Source: Branchiostoma floridae
Taxonomy: Eukaryota; Chordata; Leptocardii; Amphioxiformes; Branchiostomatidae
DNA length: 64,000 nt
NCBI RefSeq assembly: GCF_000003815.2
Contig: NW_023365716.1
Location: 291,227 to 355,226, forward strand
Direction of reading: 5' to 3'
Shown here: piece by piece, positions 47,601 through 56,940 of the stretch
Numbering within the stretch: position 1 is the first letter of the stretch
Layout: every line of letters begins with the position of its first letter
Position numbers and translations under genes: made by a program
Notes under the pieces: generated by a model
Databases searched by the model: none
Told to the model about the DNA's origin: nothing
Seen by the model: the letters and a program-made list of their open reading frames with translations, nothing else

Positions 47601-50600
47601 CCTCCAACAAAATGCCCAAACAACAAAAGTCCTGCCTAGTAGTCTCTAGTCCTTAGCAATCATTTTTTGATTAGCTGTGTGATAAAACGGTATTGAAATG
47701 TGTACATGTATACTAGGAAGACAGGGAGAGCAAATTATATTGAATACGGTAAATCGGCCTTANNNNNNNNNNNNNNNNNNNNNNNNNNNNNNNNNNNNNN
47801 NNNNNNNNNNNNNNNNNNNNNNNNNNNNNNNNNNNNNNNNNNNNNNNNNNNNNNNNNNNNNNNNNNNNNNNNNNNNNNNNNNNNNNNNNNNNNNNNNNNN
47901 NNNNNNNNNNNNNNNNNNNNNNNNNNNNNNNNNNNNNNNNNNNNNNNNNNNNNNNNNNNNNNNNNNNNNNNNNNNNNNNNNNNNNNNNNNNNNNNNNNNN
48001 NNNNNNNNNNNNNNNNNNNNNNNNNNNNNNNNNNNNNNNNNNNNNNNNNNNNNNNNNNNNNNNNNNNNNNNNNNNNNNNNNNNNNNNNNNNNNNNNNNNN
48101 NNNNNNNNNNNNNNNNNNNNNNNNNNNNNNNNNNNNNNNNNNNNNNNNNNNNNNNNNNNNNNNNNNNNNNNNNNNNNNNNNNNNNNNNNNNNNNNNNNNN
48201 NNNNNNNNNNNNNNNNNNNNNNNNNNNNNNNNNNNNNNNNNNNNNNNNNNNNNNNNNNNNNNNNNNNNNNNNNNNNNNNNNNNNNNNNNNNNNNNNNNNN
48301 NNNNNNNNNNNNNNNNNNNNNNNNNNNNNNNNNNNNNNNNNNNNNNNNNNNNNNNNNNNNNNNNNNNNNNNNNNNNNNNNNNNNNNNNNNNNNNNNNNNN
48401 NNNNNNNNNNNNNNNNNNNNNNNNNNNNNNNNNNNNNNNNNNNNNNNNNNNNNNNNNNNNNNNNNNNNNNNNNNNNNNNNNNNNNNNNNNNNNNNNNNNN
48501 NNNNNNNNNNNNNNNNNNNNNNNNNNNNNNNNNNNNNNNNNNNNNNNNNNNNNNNNNNNGAGGGCTCCGGACAGGTGGGTGCACGTTACCACGGTTGCAG
48601 GAGGCTCCGGACAGGTGGGTACAGGTTAACATGGTTACAGGAGGCTGGGGCTGGCCCGGGAGGATGCAGTGGAGCGCTGGAGAGACCTGCTGGGGCCGAA
48701 GGAGGTTCCTGTGGCCAAGGAGGAGGCTCCAGACAGGTGGGTACATGTTACCATGGTTACAGGAGGCTCCAGACAGGTGGGTACAAGTTACCATGGTTAC
48801 AGGGGGCTCCGGACAGGTGGGTACAAGTTACCATGGTTACAGGGGGCTCCGGACAGGTGGGTACAAGTTACCATGGTTACAGGAGGCTCCGGACAAGTCG
48901 GCACATGGTTGTAGTTACCTTTACCCTTTACCCTTTCCCCCCAGCCTGCGTGCCCAGTTCGCTGTGGAGGACGTCCCCATTAACCAGCTCCACGGCAGTG
49001 ATGTAACCTTTACCCTTTGCCCTTTACCCCAGCCTGCGTGCCCAGTTTGCTGTGGAGGACGTCCCCATTAACCAGCTCCACGGCAGTGACAGTGTGGACC
49101 ATGCAGAGAAGGAAGTTCAGTTCTTCTTCCCCATGCAGCAGACACTCGCCGTGGTCAAGCCGGACGCACAGGAACACAAAGGTGAGGCTTTGGCAATGTT
49201 CACATGAGCAGCACTATCTGGAAACGCCAAATGCAGTTAGAAACAAGCTGTTTCAGTACATTATGGCCTAATTTGGGAAATTGCATAGAAATCTGAAAAC
49301 CCAAACCATTTCCTACTCACTCCAATGTCCTGTTTTTAAGTACCTGTACAACAGATACCACACCGATGAAGGTGAACTAAAATAATTACATTTCAGCCGT
49401 CAATCTCCATTTCCTGTTGCACAGATGCGATCATAGCCAGAATCAAGGAGGCCGGGTTCAACATCGCCTTCCAGAAAGAGACTTCTCTGACGGAGGAGCT
49501 GGCACAACAGCTGTACACGGAGCACGAGGGGAAGGAGTTCTACCCACAGCTGGTGGAGCACATGACCAGGTAAGGGTCAGGGGTTAGAGGTTAGGGTTAG
49601 AGGTTAGGGGGAGCTGGCACAGCAGCTGTACACGGAGCACGAGGGGAAGGAGTTCTATCCACAGCATCACCTTGTGCCATGGCATGTTCTCTAGCAGTGC
49701 AGTAAGGTGTACGTTACAGTAAAAATGTACCCATCCCTAACCTTTAACCTTTGTACTATGTACCCATCCCTAACCTTTGTACTATGTTCTGTAGCGGTGC
49801 AGAAGTCAGGTAAGGCGTTATCAGTTAGACTTTACCTGTTTCCTAACACTTGTACCATGACATCTTCTATAGCGGCCCGTCGCTCTTCATGGTGCTCTCA
49901 GTTGAGGACGCGGTGGAAAGGTTCCGTGAGCTGATGGGCCCGACCGACCCAGAGGTGGCTAAGGAGCAGTGTCCGGACTCGTAAGTTTCCTTCCCGTGTC
50001 TCAAGCCGAACACCCGGGGACAGACGACATGGGGCTGCTGGAGACTGCTGCACTTACCAATCATGGCAGGAACAATTGAAGAAGTCAAAAAGCTTTTATC
50101 ATTCTTTGAATTTCAGAGTGATTTGCACTTTTGGCGATGGCACTGTAACAGTTGTAAACTGAAACTATTCAGGTTTGAAAAGAGTTTGGAAAAACTGCCA
50201 ACATTTTGGAAAAGAAGCGCACAAAGTATTTGAAAAAATCATTCTGTTAGAATCGGCTTCTGGTTTTAGTAAATTTCCAATAGCCTTAGTATTCTGTGAG
50301 TTGGACCAAGAAGAAACTAAGGAGATGGAAATTTTTTAGATCATAGCTTTCTGTTGAGGAATTGATGAAAAATAGAAAAAAAGGTAATTGATCATTAAAG
50401 TCAATAACATTTGAAAGAAATTAAAACTTTTGATAGCTTTTCCTCAATAAAACCTAGAAGAAAAGAGCATAAAGTGGTAGCAGTCTCCTCCTCAGGCCCA
50501 TGTGCTCTCGTCCCCGGGGCAGCCAGGCCGGTGTGTAACGGTTGTCGGTGTTTCCCCCCCCAGCGGTCCCACCCTCTTCCTTGTGCTCAGTCAAGAAGAA

Positions 50601-50671
50601 GCCGTCGATCGCTTCCGTTTTCTGATGGGCCCTACTAACCCAGAGGAGGCCAAGGAAGCCTTTCCCGATTC
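41688..50671 (+). CDS. NME8: Thioredoxin-NDPK fusion protein, NME8 (TXNDC3)-like, both ends incomplete
   Basis: By family knowledge, a ciliary/axonemal thioredoxin plus three nucleoside-diphosphate-kinase-domain protein. Exons: 41688-41791, 42865-42936, 43076-43192 (thioredoxin, VIDVYQAWAGPC onward); 43585-43660 (acidic linker, six Glu in a row); 44096-44181, 44533-44625, 45081-45238, 45518-45623 (NDPK1: AIIKPDAV, NALHGSDSHEMA); 45812-45899, 47352-47461, an N gap, 48641-48736, first part of 49033-49181 (NDPK2: LALIRPDAL, NQLHGSDSVDHA); rest of that exon, 49425-49569, 49873-49980 and 50564-50671 (NDPK3: LAVVKPDAQ). NDPK1 and NDPK2 keep the HGSDS histidine used in catalysis. The thioredoxin site is WAGPC, not WCGPC. 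The N-terminal exon(s), part of NDPK2 and the end of NDPK3 with its HGSDS are missing, the last perhaps in the gap at 51520. Several introns are minisatellites seeded by exon ends. Confidence 0.9.
41781..42052 (+). repeat. Donor minisatellite after the thioredoxin exon
   Basis: About six 45-46-bp units beginning GGTTCGCCTCG|GTAAGGCCC. The first 11 bases are the end of exon 41688-41791 and GTAAGG is its donor. The rest is AAATATGGA-containing intron. Minor variants (ACTAAAGG or ATAAAAG) alternate. Confidence 0.9.
42150..42798 (+). repeat. 34-bp minisatellite, about 19 copies
   Basis: Near-identical units GTCAGTATGTGACATGTCTG plus TGTGCCTTTGTAAG in the same intron, ending about 65 bp before the next exon. 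The unit includes TTTGTAAGGTCAGT, which resembles a 5' splice site, but no exon sequence is recognisable in it. Confidence 0.95.
43190..43415 (+). repeat. Donor minisatellite after exon 43076-43192
   Basis: Six to seven units of about 33-35 bp, GTG|GTACGTACCGCGTCTTTG and CTACACTGGTGTAA-like. The leading GTG is the exon's final codon and GTACGT its donor. The first unit is the most diverged. Confidence 0.9.
43980..44075 (+). repeat. Three-copy 34-bp repeat upstream of an NDPK1 exon
   Basis: Units of GTACATGTGTATGAAGATCA plus CACACAAACTGCAG, the third diverged, end about 20 bp before the acceptor of the exon at 44096. Each unit ends in an acceptor-like CTGCAG. Confidence 0.8.
45889..46995 (+). 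repeat. Donor minisatellite after the NDPK2 first exon, about 25 copies
   Basis: Units of 41-45 bp: GGAGCACAAGG|GTAGGACAGG, CTAAAGGGTTTACACACACA. The first 11 bases are the end of exon 45812-45899 (codons for EHK plus one base) and GTAGGA is its donor. Variants change GAGCACAAG to GAACACTAG and vary the CA count. One unit near 46860-46905 is replaced by a C-run and unrelated bases. Frames through it on either strand are artefacts of the repeat. Confidence 0.95.
47179..47232 (+). pseudogene. Relic duplicate of the start of exon 47352-47461
   Basis: CAGATGAGATTGGTTAAGAT and CCAGGAGGCTGGGTTCACTG copy the first ~50 bases of the exon, including the acceptor AG, but the codons drift and a TAA follows CTGCTG. 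It is followed by CCCCTGTAAT repeats leading to the real acceptor. Confidence 0.75.
47763..48559. other. Assembly gap (797 N) within the NME8-like gene
   Basis: Unknown sequence. The second NDPK domain lacks the exon that should follow 47352-47461, so at least one exon probably lies here. The right edge opens directly into a minisatellite, a likely cause of the gap. Confidence 1.
48560..48900 (+). repeat. Minisatellite carrying exon end, donor and acceptor on both sides of an NDPK2 exon
   Basis: 41-bp units GGAGGCTCCGGACAG|GTGGGTACA and AGTTACCATGGTTACAG occur twice before exon 48641-48736 and four or so times after it. GAGGCTCCAGACAG is the end of that exon and GTGGGT its donor. GTTACAG at the unit end can act as an acceptor, so each unit resembles a 15-bp micro-exon with both splice sites. 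The exon at 48641 starts within a unit, and its expected SGP-type start is replaced by unit sequence. Confidence 0.9.
48912..49002 (+). pseudogene. Tandem duplicate of acceptor and start of exon 49033-49181
   Basis: The polypyrimidine tract, CAG and the first 57 bases of the exon (coding LRAQFAVEDVPINQLHGSD) are present at 48912-49001 and again, about 88 bp on, in the real exon. Using the first acceptor and reading on gives a frame that ends within about 20 codons. Confidence 0.85.
49570..49665 (+). repeat. Telomere-like GGTTAGG stretch and partial exon copy
   Basis: 49576-49609 has five GGTTAGGG/GGTTAGAGG units, and 49611-49664 repeats 54 bases of the preceding exon (49495-49548), coding ELAQQLYTEHEGKEFYPQ with synonymous changes only. 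Confidence 0.8.
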
Positions 50672-51519
50672 GTGAGTCTTAAACATGTGGGCTGGTCGGC
50701 TGGAAAGTTCCGTTGGTCAAAGAACCAAGAACCACAACACCATCGAACGTCGCCTCTCACCCTTCTGCCCTGAGACTGCCACAGAAAACTGTTACCCAGT
50801 TTATCAAGAATGCTGTGAAGAGCTGGACATCTCAGGTGTTCATACTTCAGGAATCACTGATACATCAGCAGATCCATCTAAATCAGTGGCAGTCTCAGGG
50901 TGACTGGTGAGAGATGAGGTTACATGCACGTCGGCATCATGAAGCAAACCTGATGCAAACTGTGTGCATTCTGTCCATCCATGTCGTGGGTATGCATCAG
51001 ACGTGTGCACATGTCGTGGGTATGCATCAGACGTGTGCACATGTCGTGGGTATGCATCAGACATGTGCACATGTATGCTGAGGTGCGCCCTGATGGAGAC
51101 GTGTGCACATGTATGCATCAGACGTGTGCACATGTATGCATCAGACGTGTGCACATGTATGCATCAGACGTGTGCACATGTATGCATCAGACGTGTGCAC
51201 ATGTATGCATCAGACGTGTGCACATGTATGCTGAGGTGCTAGATGGGGTTGTGGTTTGAGTGGAATATTCCGCCTGTCTGTTCGTCTGTCCAGTTTGTGG
51301 CAGTCTCCATAACCAGTTATGGTGGAGGGGCATGGCGCAAACCCGCTTGGCGCAAACCCGCTTTGCTCAATCTCCTACTGCCAAAGTGTGAACTAATCAG
51401 CTAACATGCACCTTGAATACATCATTGTGCAGTGTGGCCTAAGCCTGTGCAGCTGACAGGTTTATTTACTAAAAACCTGACTGTATCGGCAAGCTGCTTG
51501 TTGTGATTAACAGCTGACA
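50672..51519 (+). other. Downstream NME8-like intron or flank, with tandem repeat
   Basis: No further NDPK exon was found. 50980-51235 is a tandem repeat of CATGTCGTGGGTATGCATCA plus GACGTGTGCA in its first part and CATGTATGCATCAGACGTGT plus GCA in its second. Frames in it are repeat artefacts. Confidence 0.7.
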
Positions 51520-51619
51520 NNNNNNNNNNNNNNNNNNNNNNNNNNNNNNNNNNNNNNNNNNNNNNNNNNNNNNNNNNNNNNNNNNNNNNNNNNNNNNNNN
51601 NNNNNNNNNNNNNNNNNNN
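51520..51619. other. Assembly gap (100 N)
   Basis: Unknown bases, probably of arbitrary length. The missing NDPK3 end of the NME8-like gene could lie here. Confidence 1.
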
Positions 51620-53330
51620 CCCCTAGATTTGCTTTATAGAATTGTATCATATAGGTCGGATGAGCGGTCTTCTTAGACAGGTTTGACTGTAGATTTGCTT
51701 GTGACAGAATTGAGGAGTCCCCTCTTGCGTGTTCGGACCAGGTAGTCTCTTATAGAAATTAGAGTTATGCGACCTCCTACCTCCATGAAATATTGAGTGT
51801 TTTTTGTAGATTTTATGTTTGTTGATGATCACTTGTATTTTCTTATTAATTGATTTTCCAGCACAGACATTATGTAACACGTACCGGGTAAAACCGCAAC
51901 TGTACTGCTTTGTTGTAATATAAGATACAAGAAATACAATAATGCAATACAAGAAATACAAACGCATCTTCAACACAAGCAATAAGACACAAAATGTCCA
52001 TCAACCAATACCTACATGTCGGTTAGGGGGGCAAGTTGATGCCAGATATATAATAAACCAAGTACATACCAACACAACATTAGCGTAACGCCGCGCGGAG
52101 CACGAAACATCCAACAGCACAAACGAAGTATAACACACCAAGTCTCCGAAGGCACAAGTAAATAAATACAAAGTTAATTATCATATTCAAAATTGTCCGG
52201 GGTACCGCAAACAGTTGCACTACCATGCCAACTGATGCAGAAAGAAAAGACATCTGTTCAAGGCTAACACTGGTGAAAAAATAACCTCACTATCTGCCGG
52301 GATACCGGATACTGCTCTAAGGAGTCAACTGTTACAGATACCTTAACAGTTGCCATACGACGTCGACATTTTATATAAGGAATTACCAAACACATCAAGA
52401 TAGTAGATATTTAATAAAACCAAGTACATACCAACACAACTTCAGCGCAACGCAAGGCGGAGCACGAAACATTTTAACAGCACAAACGAAATATAACACC
52501 ACATGTCCCCAAACGCACAAGTACATAAATACAATTAATTATCATATTCAAAATTGTCCGCCAAACAGTTGCTCTGCGATGCCAACTGTTCCAGAAAGAA
52601 AAGACATCTGTTCAAGGCTATCAGTGGGGAAACAAATAATAACCTCACTATCTGCTTCGAGATAAGCTGATTAACAAACAGTGAATGATGCCTGTTCCAA
52701 AATATCGCAGATATAGGGGTGATTTCTGATATTATTACATCGATTATGACAACAGATACGGCGAAAAGAAAGGGACGTGCATTATTTCACTACTGACTAC
52801 AGGCGACGTGCCAAACCTCATACACATGTGGCAAACGGCACATAGATATATAGGTGCGAACACTCAACACACAAACGGTTGAACAAAATTGTTATAACAA
52901 GATCCTAATTAATTATGCAATCAAGTCCAATTTGCATAACATATATGTCAATAACCATTCATGATGTACATCTTTGTCTAGGCTACCTGTATGCCAAAAG
53001 TGATGCCAATCTGTCTTTCCTTTCTGCAGTTAGCCTCTTTGGAATGTCTTGACAAAACGCCCCTAAAGATCTGATATTACATGTTAGGGAGCTGAAACTT
53101 GCTCCACTCTGTCATGACGCTGAATGCTATTTACCACCCAGATGTCATGACCATTTCATGTCCGGGACAAGAGATATATTGAAAAAAACTGTTATGATAA
53201 ATTAGTCTCATTAATTATGCAAAGGTACTCCTATTTTGCATGATTGTTATTTTATTTTATATAACATTGTCTAAGAAACCTACATACCAAAATCATGAAA
53301 ATTCGTTGTTCCCTTCTTTAGTTATCCACT
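51620..53330. other. Repeat-rich intergenic DNA
   Basis: 52045-52300 and 52405-52640 are two diverged copies of one segment (shared CCAAGTACATACCAACACAA, GGAGCACGAAACAT, AATTATCATATTCAAAATTG). 52890-53340 contains two diverged copies of a segment around AATTATGCAA and GCATGAT / GCATAAC. No gene was recognised. Confidence 0.6.
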
Positions 53331-53888
53331 TCATAACTTTTTGACAAAAATGCCCCGGCTATCCAAAAACTAGTCGCTAGGGGGCCCAAACGTATGTCAT
53401 TTATTCCTGACCACAAAAGCTATCTAATACTCAAAATTCGTGACCATAACTTCTTCAGAGCACAATATAGCAAAACCGGAAGTTGCGCTGCAGTAACAAC
53501 GAAAGTTGCTAGGAGGCCGAAAATCTAATCAATTCCGGCTTTTATCACACCCCACCAACACACCAAGTATGAAACCAATCCATTTAGCCGTTCTTGAGTT
53601 ATCTTGTACACGGCCAGACAGACGCTACTTTAAAAATATAACCTCCATGATATTTCATGGAGGTAACAATTATAACTAAAAGCCTTCTTTAGTCAATAAT
53701 CTCTATAGTCAAATCCTGACATTAGCCCTACAACAATACTTTATTTATTTGTTTATTTATTTATCTATTCAACCAGGGTGATACAATTCTAATTTAGGTA
53801 TATTTGATGGCTACTTACATGTCTAAACAGTTAGATAGGTATCCTCCTGTCTTGTAAAAAGTACCAAATAGCTGCGACGTACCTGTAG

Positions 53889-54152
53889 CTATAGTATAGT
53901 CGTAGGGATCAAGGGTAAGTCACTGAAGTCCTTTAAGTCATAGGGGTATCGTTCACTGCCGAATGTCCAGTGAGAACAGGCGTCACAACTCCGTCCTTTC
54001 TTGTACCCAACTAAATCCAGGTCTGCTGACGTCACCTGCGGAAAGTCCCGACTAAAATGGCAGCGGAATGTCCCTCCTGATCGAACTGGGAAGCTTTCAT
54101 GGACAGGGCAGGACAAACTTGACACCTCGTTAGTCCCACAACAACCACCCAA
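53889..54152 (-). CDS. Hypothetical Cys-rich exon or small ORF
   Basis: Unrecognised 87-residue frame with VSSLSCPVHESFPVRSGG, TFRCHFSRDFPQVTSADLDL and a CDACSHWTFG motif, five or six cysteines in all. It lacks a signal peptide and the frame stops just before a CTACAG|GTACGT donor, so a real exon would need another boundary. The paralogous block at 59590-59830 preserves much of the frame but has two stop codons. Both conservation and decay are visible, so it may be an exon of an unseen gene or the non-coding part of a repeat. Confidence 0.3.
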   Translation of the reverse strand: MGGCCGTNEVSSLSCPVHESFPVRSGGTFRCHFSRDFPQVTSADLDLVGYKKGRSCDACSHWTFGSERYPYDLKDFSDLPLIPTTIL

Positions 54153-54363
54153 AATGTAAACTTACTGTTACCACCCTGGCAGAGGCAGGTACTGTTAAAT
54201 AAGCACGTTTAGTAGAGAGAAAACTGTGGTCGGAAAGACCGTCGTCTCACCTGGTGAGGACGTGTCACCGCCAGGTAGCAAAATGGCGCCGGACCTTATA
54301 TAGAGATATACGCATGGTCTTATGTTTCACCAGGGATTAAGAGGATTACTAAGTAAAGTAAGC

Positions 54364-54463
54364 NNNNNNNNNNNNNNNNNNNNNNNNNNNNNNNNNNNNN
54401 NNNNNNNNNNNNNNNNNNNNNNNNNNNNNNNNNNNNNNNNNNNNNNNNNNNNNNNNNNNNNNN
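54364..54463. other. Assembly gap (100 N) next to a (TGAA)n tract
   Basis: Unknown bases. The right edge is a TGAA tetranucleotide repeat (54464-54524). Confidence 1.
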
Positions 54464-55789
54464 GTGAATGAATGAATGAATGAATGAATGAATGAATGAA
54501 TGAATGAATGAATGAATGAATGAAAAACTATCCCGACCGTACCGAATGTGGTACCCTAGGCTAGTGTGGTTATTGATCAATGTCACTTGGCATCACGCCA
54601 CAAACGTGTCTGCTTGTGTCTCGTGATGATGACGTCACACGTTGGAAACTAAGGCATGTACTTTCCCAACAGGTAACGGAGCTATTTCTGATCATATTTT
54701 GTCACAGTTTTGCAATTTCCCAATAGTTGGGGTTACAATCATTCTGTGTGTAACATCATGATATTTACTGTTGTCTGTTAGATTGTTTAACAGTCTTAAC
54801 ATCGCATTAAGACATCGGAAACCTGAGGTAATCATTGCTTTACAATAACGTCGGAATATAATGTAATATTTAAGTTGTTTACAACAGAGTTCTTGACATG
54901 AACTCTGAGGCTGCTACCTGAGAATCCCCGAGGCCACTCGAGTCACCCCACTGCGTACAAGCTATACTGCGTGCGTGTGTGCGGCAAAGAGCACTAGCTT
55001 AAGGTGGGGTCACACCTGCGTATATTTTCTAGCCGCATGAGTTCCGTTTTGACATTTTTCGACATTTTAACTAATTTCTTCAATACGCGGCCGCACGCAC
55101 AAGTCGCACCTCAAACGCATCTGAATCGTTTTAGAAAGTTTCACGAACGCAGGCAAACGAAAATATACGCCCAGTTTGCCTGATAGTTTTGGACATGCAC
55201 AAAACTATCATTCGTACGCAGTTTGGTGGCCAAAACGTTAAGGTGGGTTTACACCTGCGTATATTTTCATGCCGCATGAGTTCCGTTTTGACATTTTTCG
55301 ACATTTTGACTAATTTCTTCAATACGCGGCCGCACGCACAAGTCGCACCTCTATCGCATCTGAATCGTCTTTAGAAAGTTTCACGTACGCAGGCTAACGA
55401 AAATATACGCCCAGTTCGTCTGATAGTTTTGGACATGCACAAAACTATCATTCGTACGCAGTTTGGTGCCCAAAACGTTATGGATGCGCAATACAGTAGT
55501 CCCACGTCGGTCGATTGCGCTATGAAGACGCTACTTGTTTGCGCTTTACACGCAGTAATACACGGAAATCGCGGTAATGCGAGTACATGGCGTTCTTACA
55601 GCGCAGACACAACGCACCATGAGCGACCGTATAACGAATGCACACATAGATCACGATTTAGTACCGTGCGTTCTGCGATCGCTTTGCGCATACTACGCGT
55701 ACTGATAGCGTGATCGACGCACACTCCAGATTTGGAATAAATACGAAGGTGCATCTGACTCCAGACAAAAAAAAAATCATCTCAAGATG

Positions 55790-56253
55790 TATATAACTTT
55801 ATTGCACAACAATTGTACGAGGTACAAAGTATGGTATCTACATAACTACAGTGCTTATAGCACTGTAGTTATGTAGATGCCATACTTTGTACCTCTTAAC
55901 TTTAGTTAAGGCTTATCTAACTAATACAGGAGTTGTATTATGGGATAAGTTTCTTACAATCATTGGAGGCTTTTACAATCATTTGTGGAATTTCTAATGT
56001 CTAAACCTTCTTTGATATATTTTCCTATATCTGCCATGCAGGGATTGTCACATGTCATGTATTTGAATTTGCACTTCAGGTCCATTTGGATAAATCCTTG
56101 TGTACAAAATGACAGCCTTCTGTATAGAGAATTGCGTATATCGGAATATTTGGGACATACAACCATAAAGTGATATTCGTCTTCTATTAGCTCTGGACAG
56201 AATGGACAAACCCTCTGGTCGATAGGGATTTTTTTGGAATCTTCCGGTTTATG
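55790..56253 (-). mobile_element. LINE 3' fragment inside the inner transposon
   Basis: Minus-strand frame reads CPFCPELIEDEYHFMVVCPK followed by YSDIRNSLYRRL, the C-terminal CCHC-type (CxxC...HxxxxC) region of non-LTR retrotransposon proteins. It is 5'-truncated. The uninterrupted paralogous site is at about 57703-57722 (TCAAGATGACAGATCC). It contains a strong hairpin at 55819-55895 near its 3' end and ends with an AATAAAGTTATATA-like tail. Confidence 0.8.
55819..55895. repeat. Near-perfect 77-bp hairpin
   Basis: Two 37-base arms with essentially one or two mismatches and a TAT loop: GAGGTACAAAGTATGGTATC and the rest to GTGCT, then the complement from AGCACTGTAGTTATG to GTACCTC. It lies in the LINE 3' region. 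Confidence 0.9.
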
Positions 56254-56940
56254 ATGTCAGATCCAGGCCAGGACTGACGAATTTGTACCGGGGGCATGGA
56301 GAGATGGTCACAACTTGCAGGACACCATGAATGCAGGACACTGGTCCCAACAGAGCCTCCAGGGACGGGAAGATGTAAAGGAACCTGCTCAAGTACTGGG
56401 TCAATTTGTGTGACACACGTGCCATTTTGTGTAACAGATATTTGACTTAATTTGCTGATAATGGCACTTTTTTTGTGTGTGTAGAACCACATGATATAAA
56501 GGTGCAATATAGAGCCATTATAGTGGACGAAGTCATGGTGCCCCAACGACCCACACAGAGGTCAAGGGATAGGTGAGGTGAGGTGAGATAGAGCCATATT
56601 ACAACTTTGAAAGAGGGCGTAAGGTTTCATAATTGTTTAATTTACGTGTTTGATAAAGATCTTGAATAGGTTTTGTGGTGTGTATGAGTGTGATTTTTTA
56701 TAGTAGTTGAAATACTAAGATGATAGGGGAAATCATTAAGGACAAAGTGAAAACAAACACAATCTTAACAGTGCACATAATTTCTTAAGGTAAATGATGG
56801 CCCACATTTCTGTAAAAGCACAGTGTCACTGCTTTACTGCTTCGAAAATGAGTAAAAAAAACCTCTTCACTGTTTACTTGTCAATGTTCTACTTGCACTG
56901 CCTGTAAACAAAGACATACGTAGTACAAAGGGTTCCTCTA
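56254..56940. other. Interior of the inner transposon
   Basis: Matches 57715-58070 of the outer copy in part (CCAGGCCAGGAC, TTTACTTGTCAATGTTCTAC). It has no coding function. Confidence 0.6.

Larger units (their letters stand above)
53330..54860. repeat. Duplicated block, copy 1
   Basis: Shares several hundred bases at high similarity, in the same order, with 59090-60000 and 60735-61060. Examples: GACAAAAATGCCCC, CTAGTCGCTAGGGGGC, CACCAACACACCAAGTATGA, the AACCTCCATGATATTTCATG hairpin, a possible exon at 53889-54152, a (TGAA)n tract and CACTTGGCATCACGCCACAA. Copy 1 contains a 100-N gap at 54364-54463. Confidence 0.85.

Noticed and set aside
47698-49071. Long frame of 457 codons
   Set aside because: Most of it is the N gap; the rest is the minisatellite and an out-of-frame reading of an NME8-like exon.
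49576-49609. Telomere
   Set aside because: Only about five imperfect GGTTAGGG-type units inside an intron between coding exons; at most an interstitial telomere-like patch.
50964-51259. Plus-strand frames with repeating ASDVCTCM
   Set aside because: Product of a short tandem repeat downstream of the last NDPK exon, with no start context or conservation.
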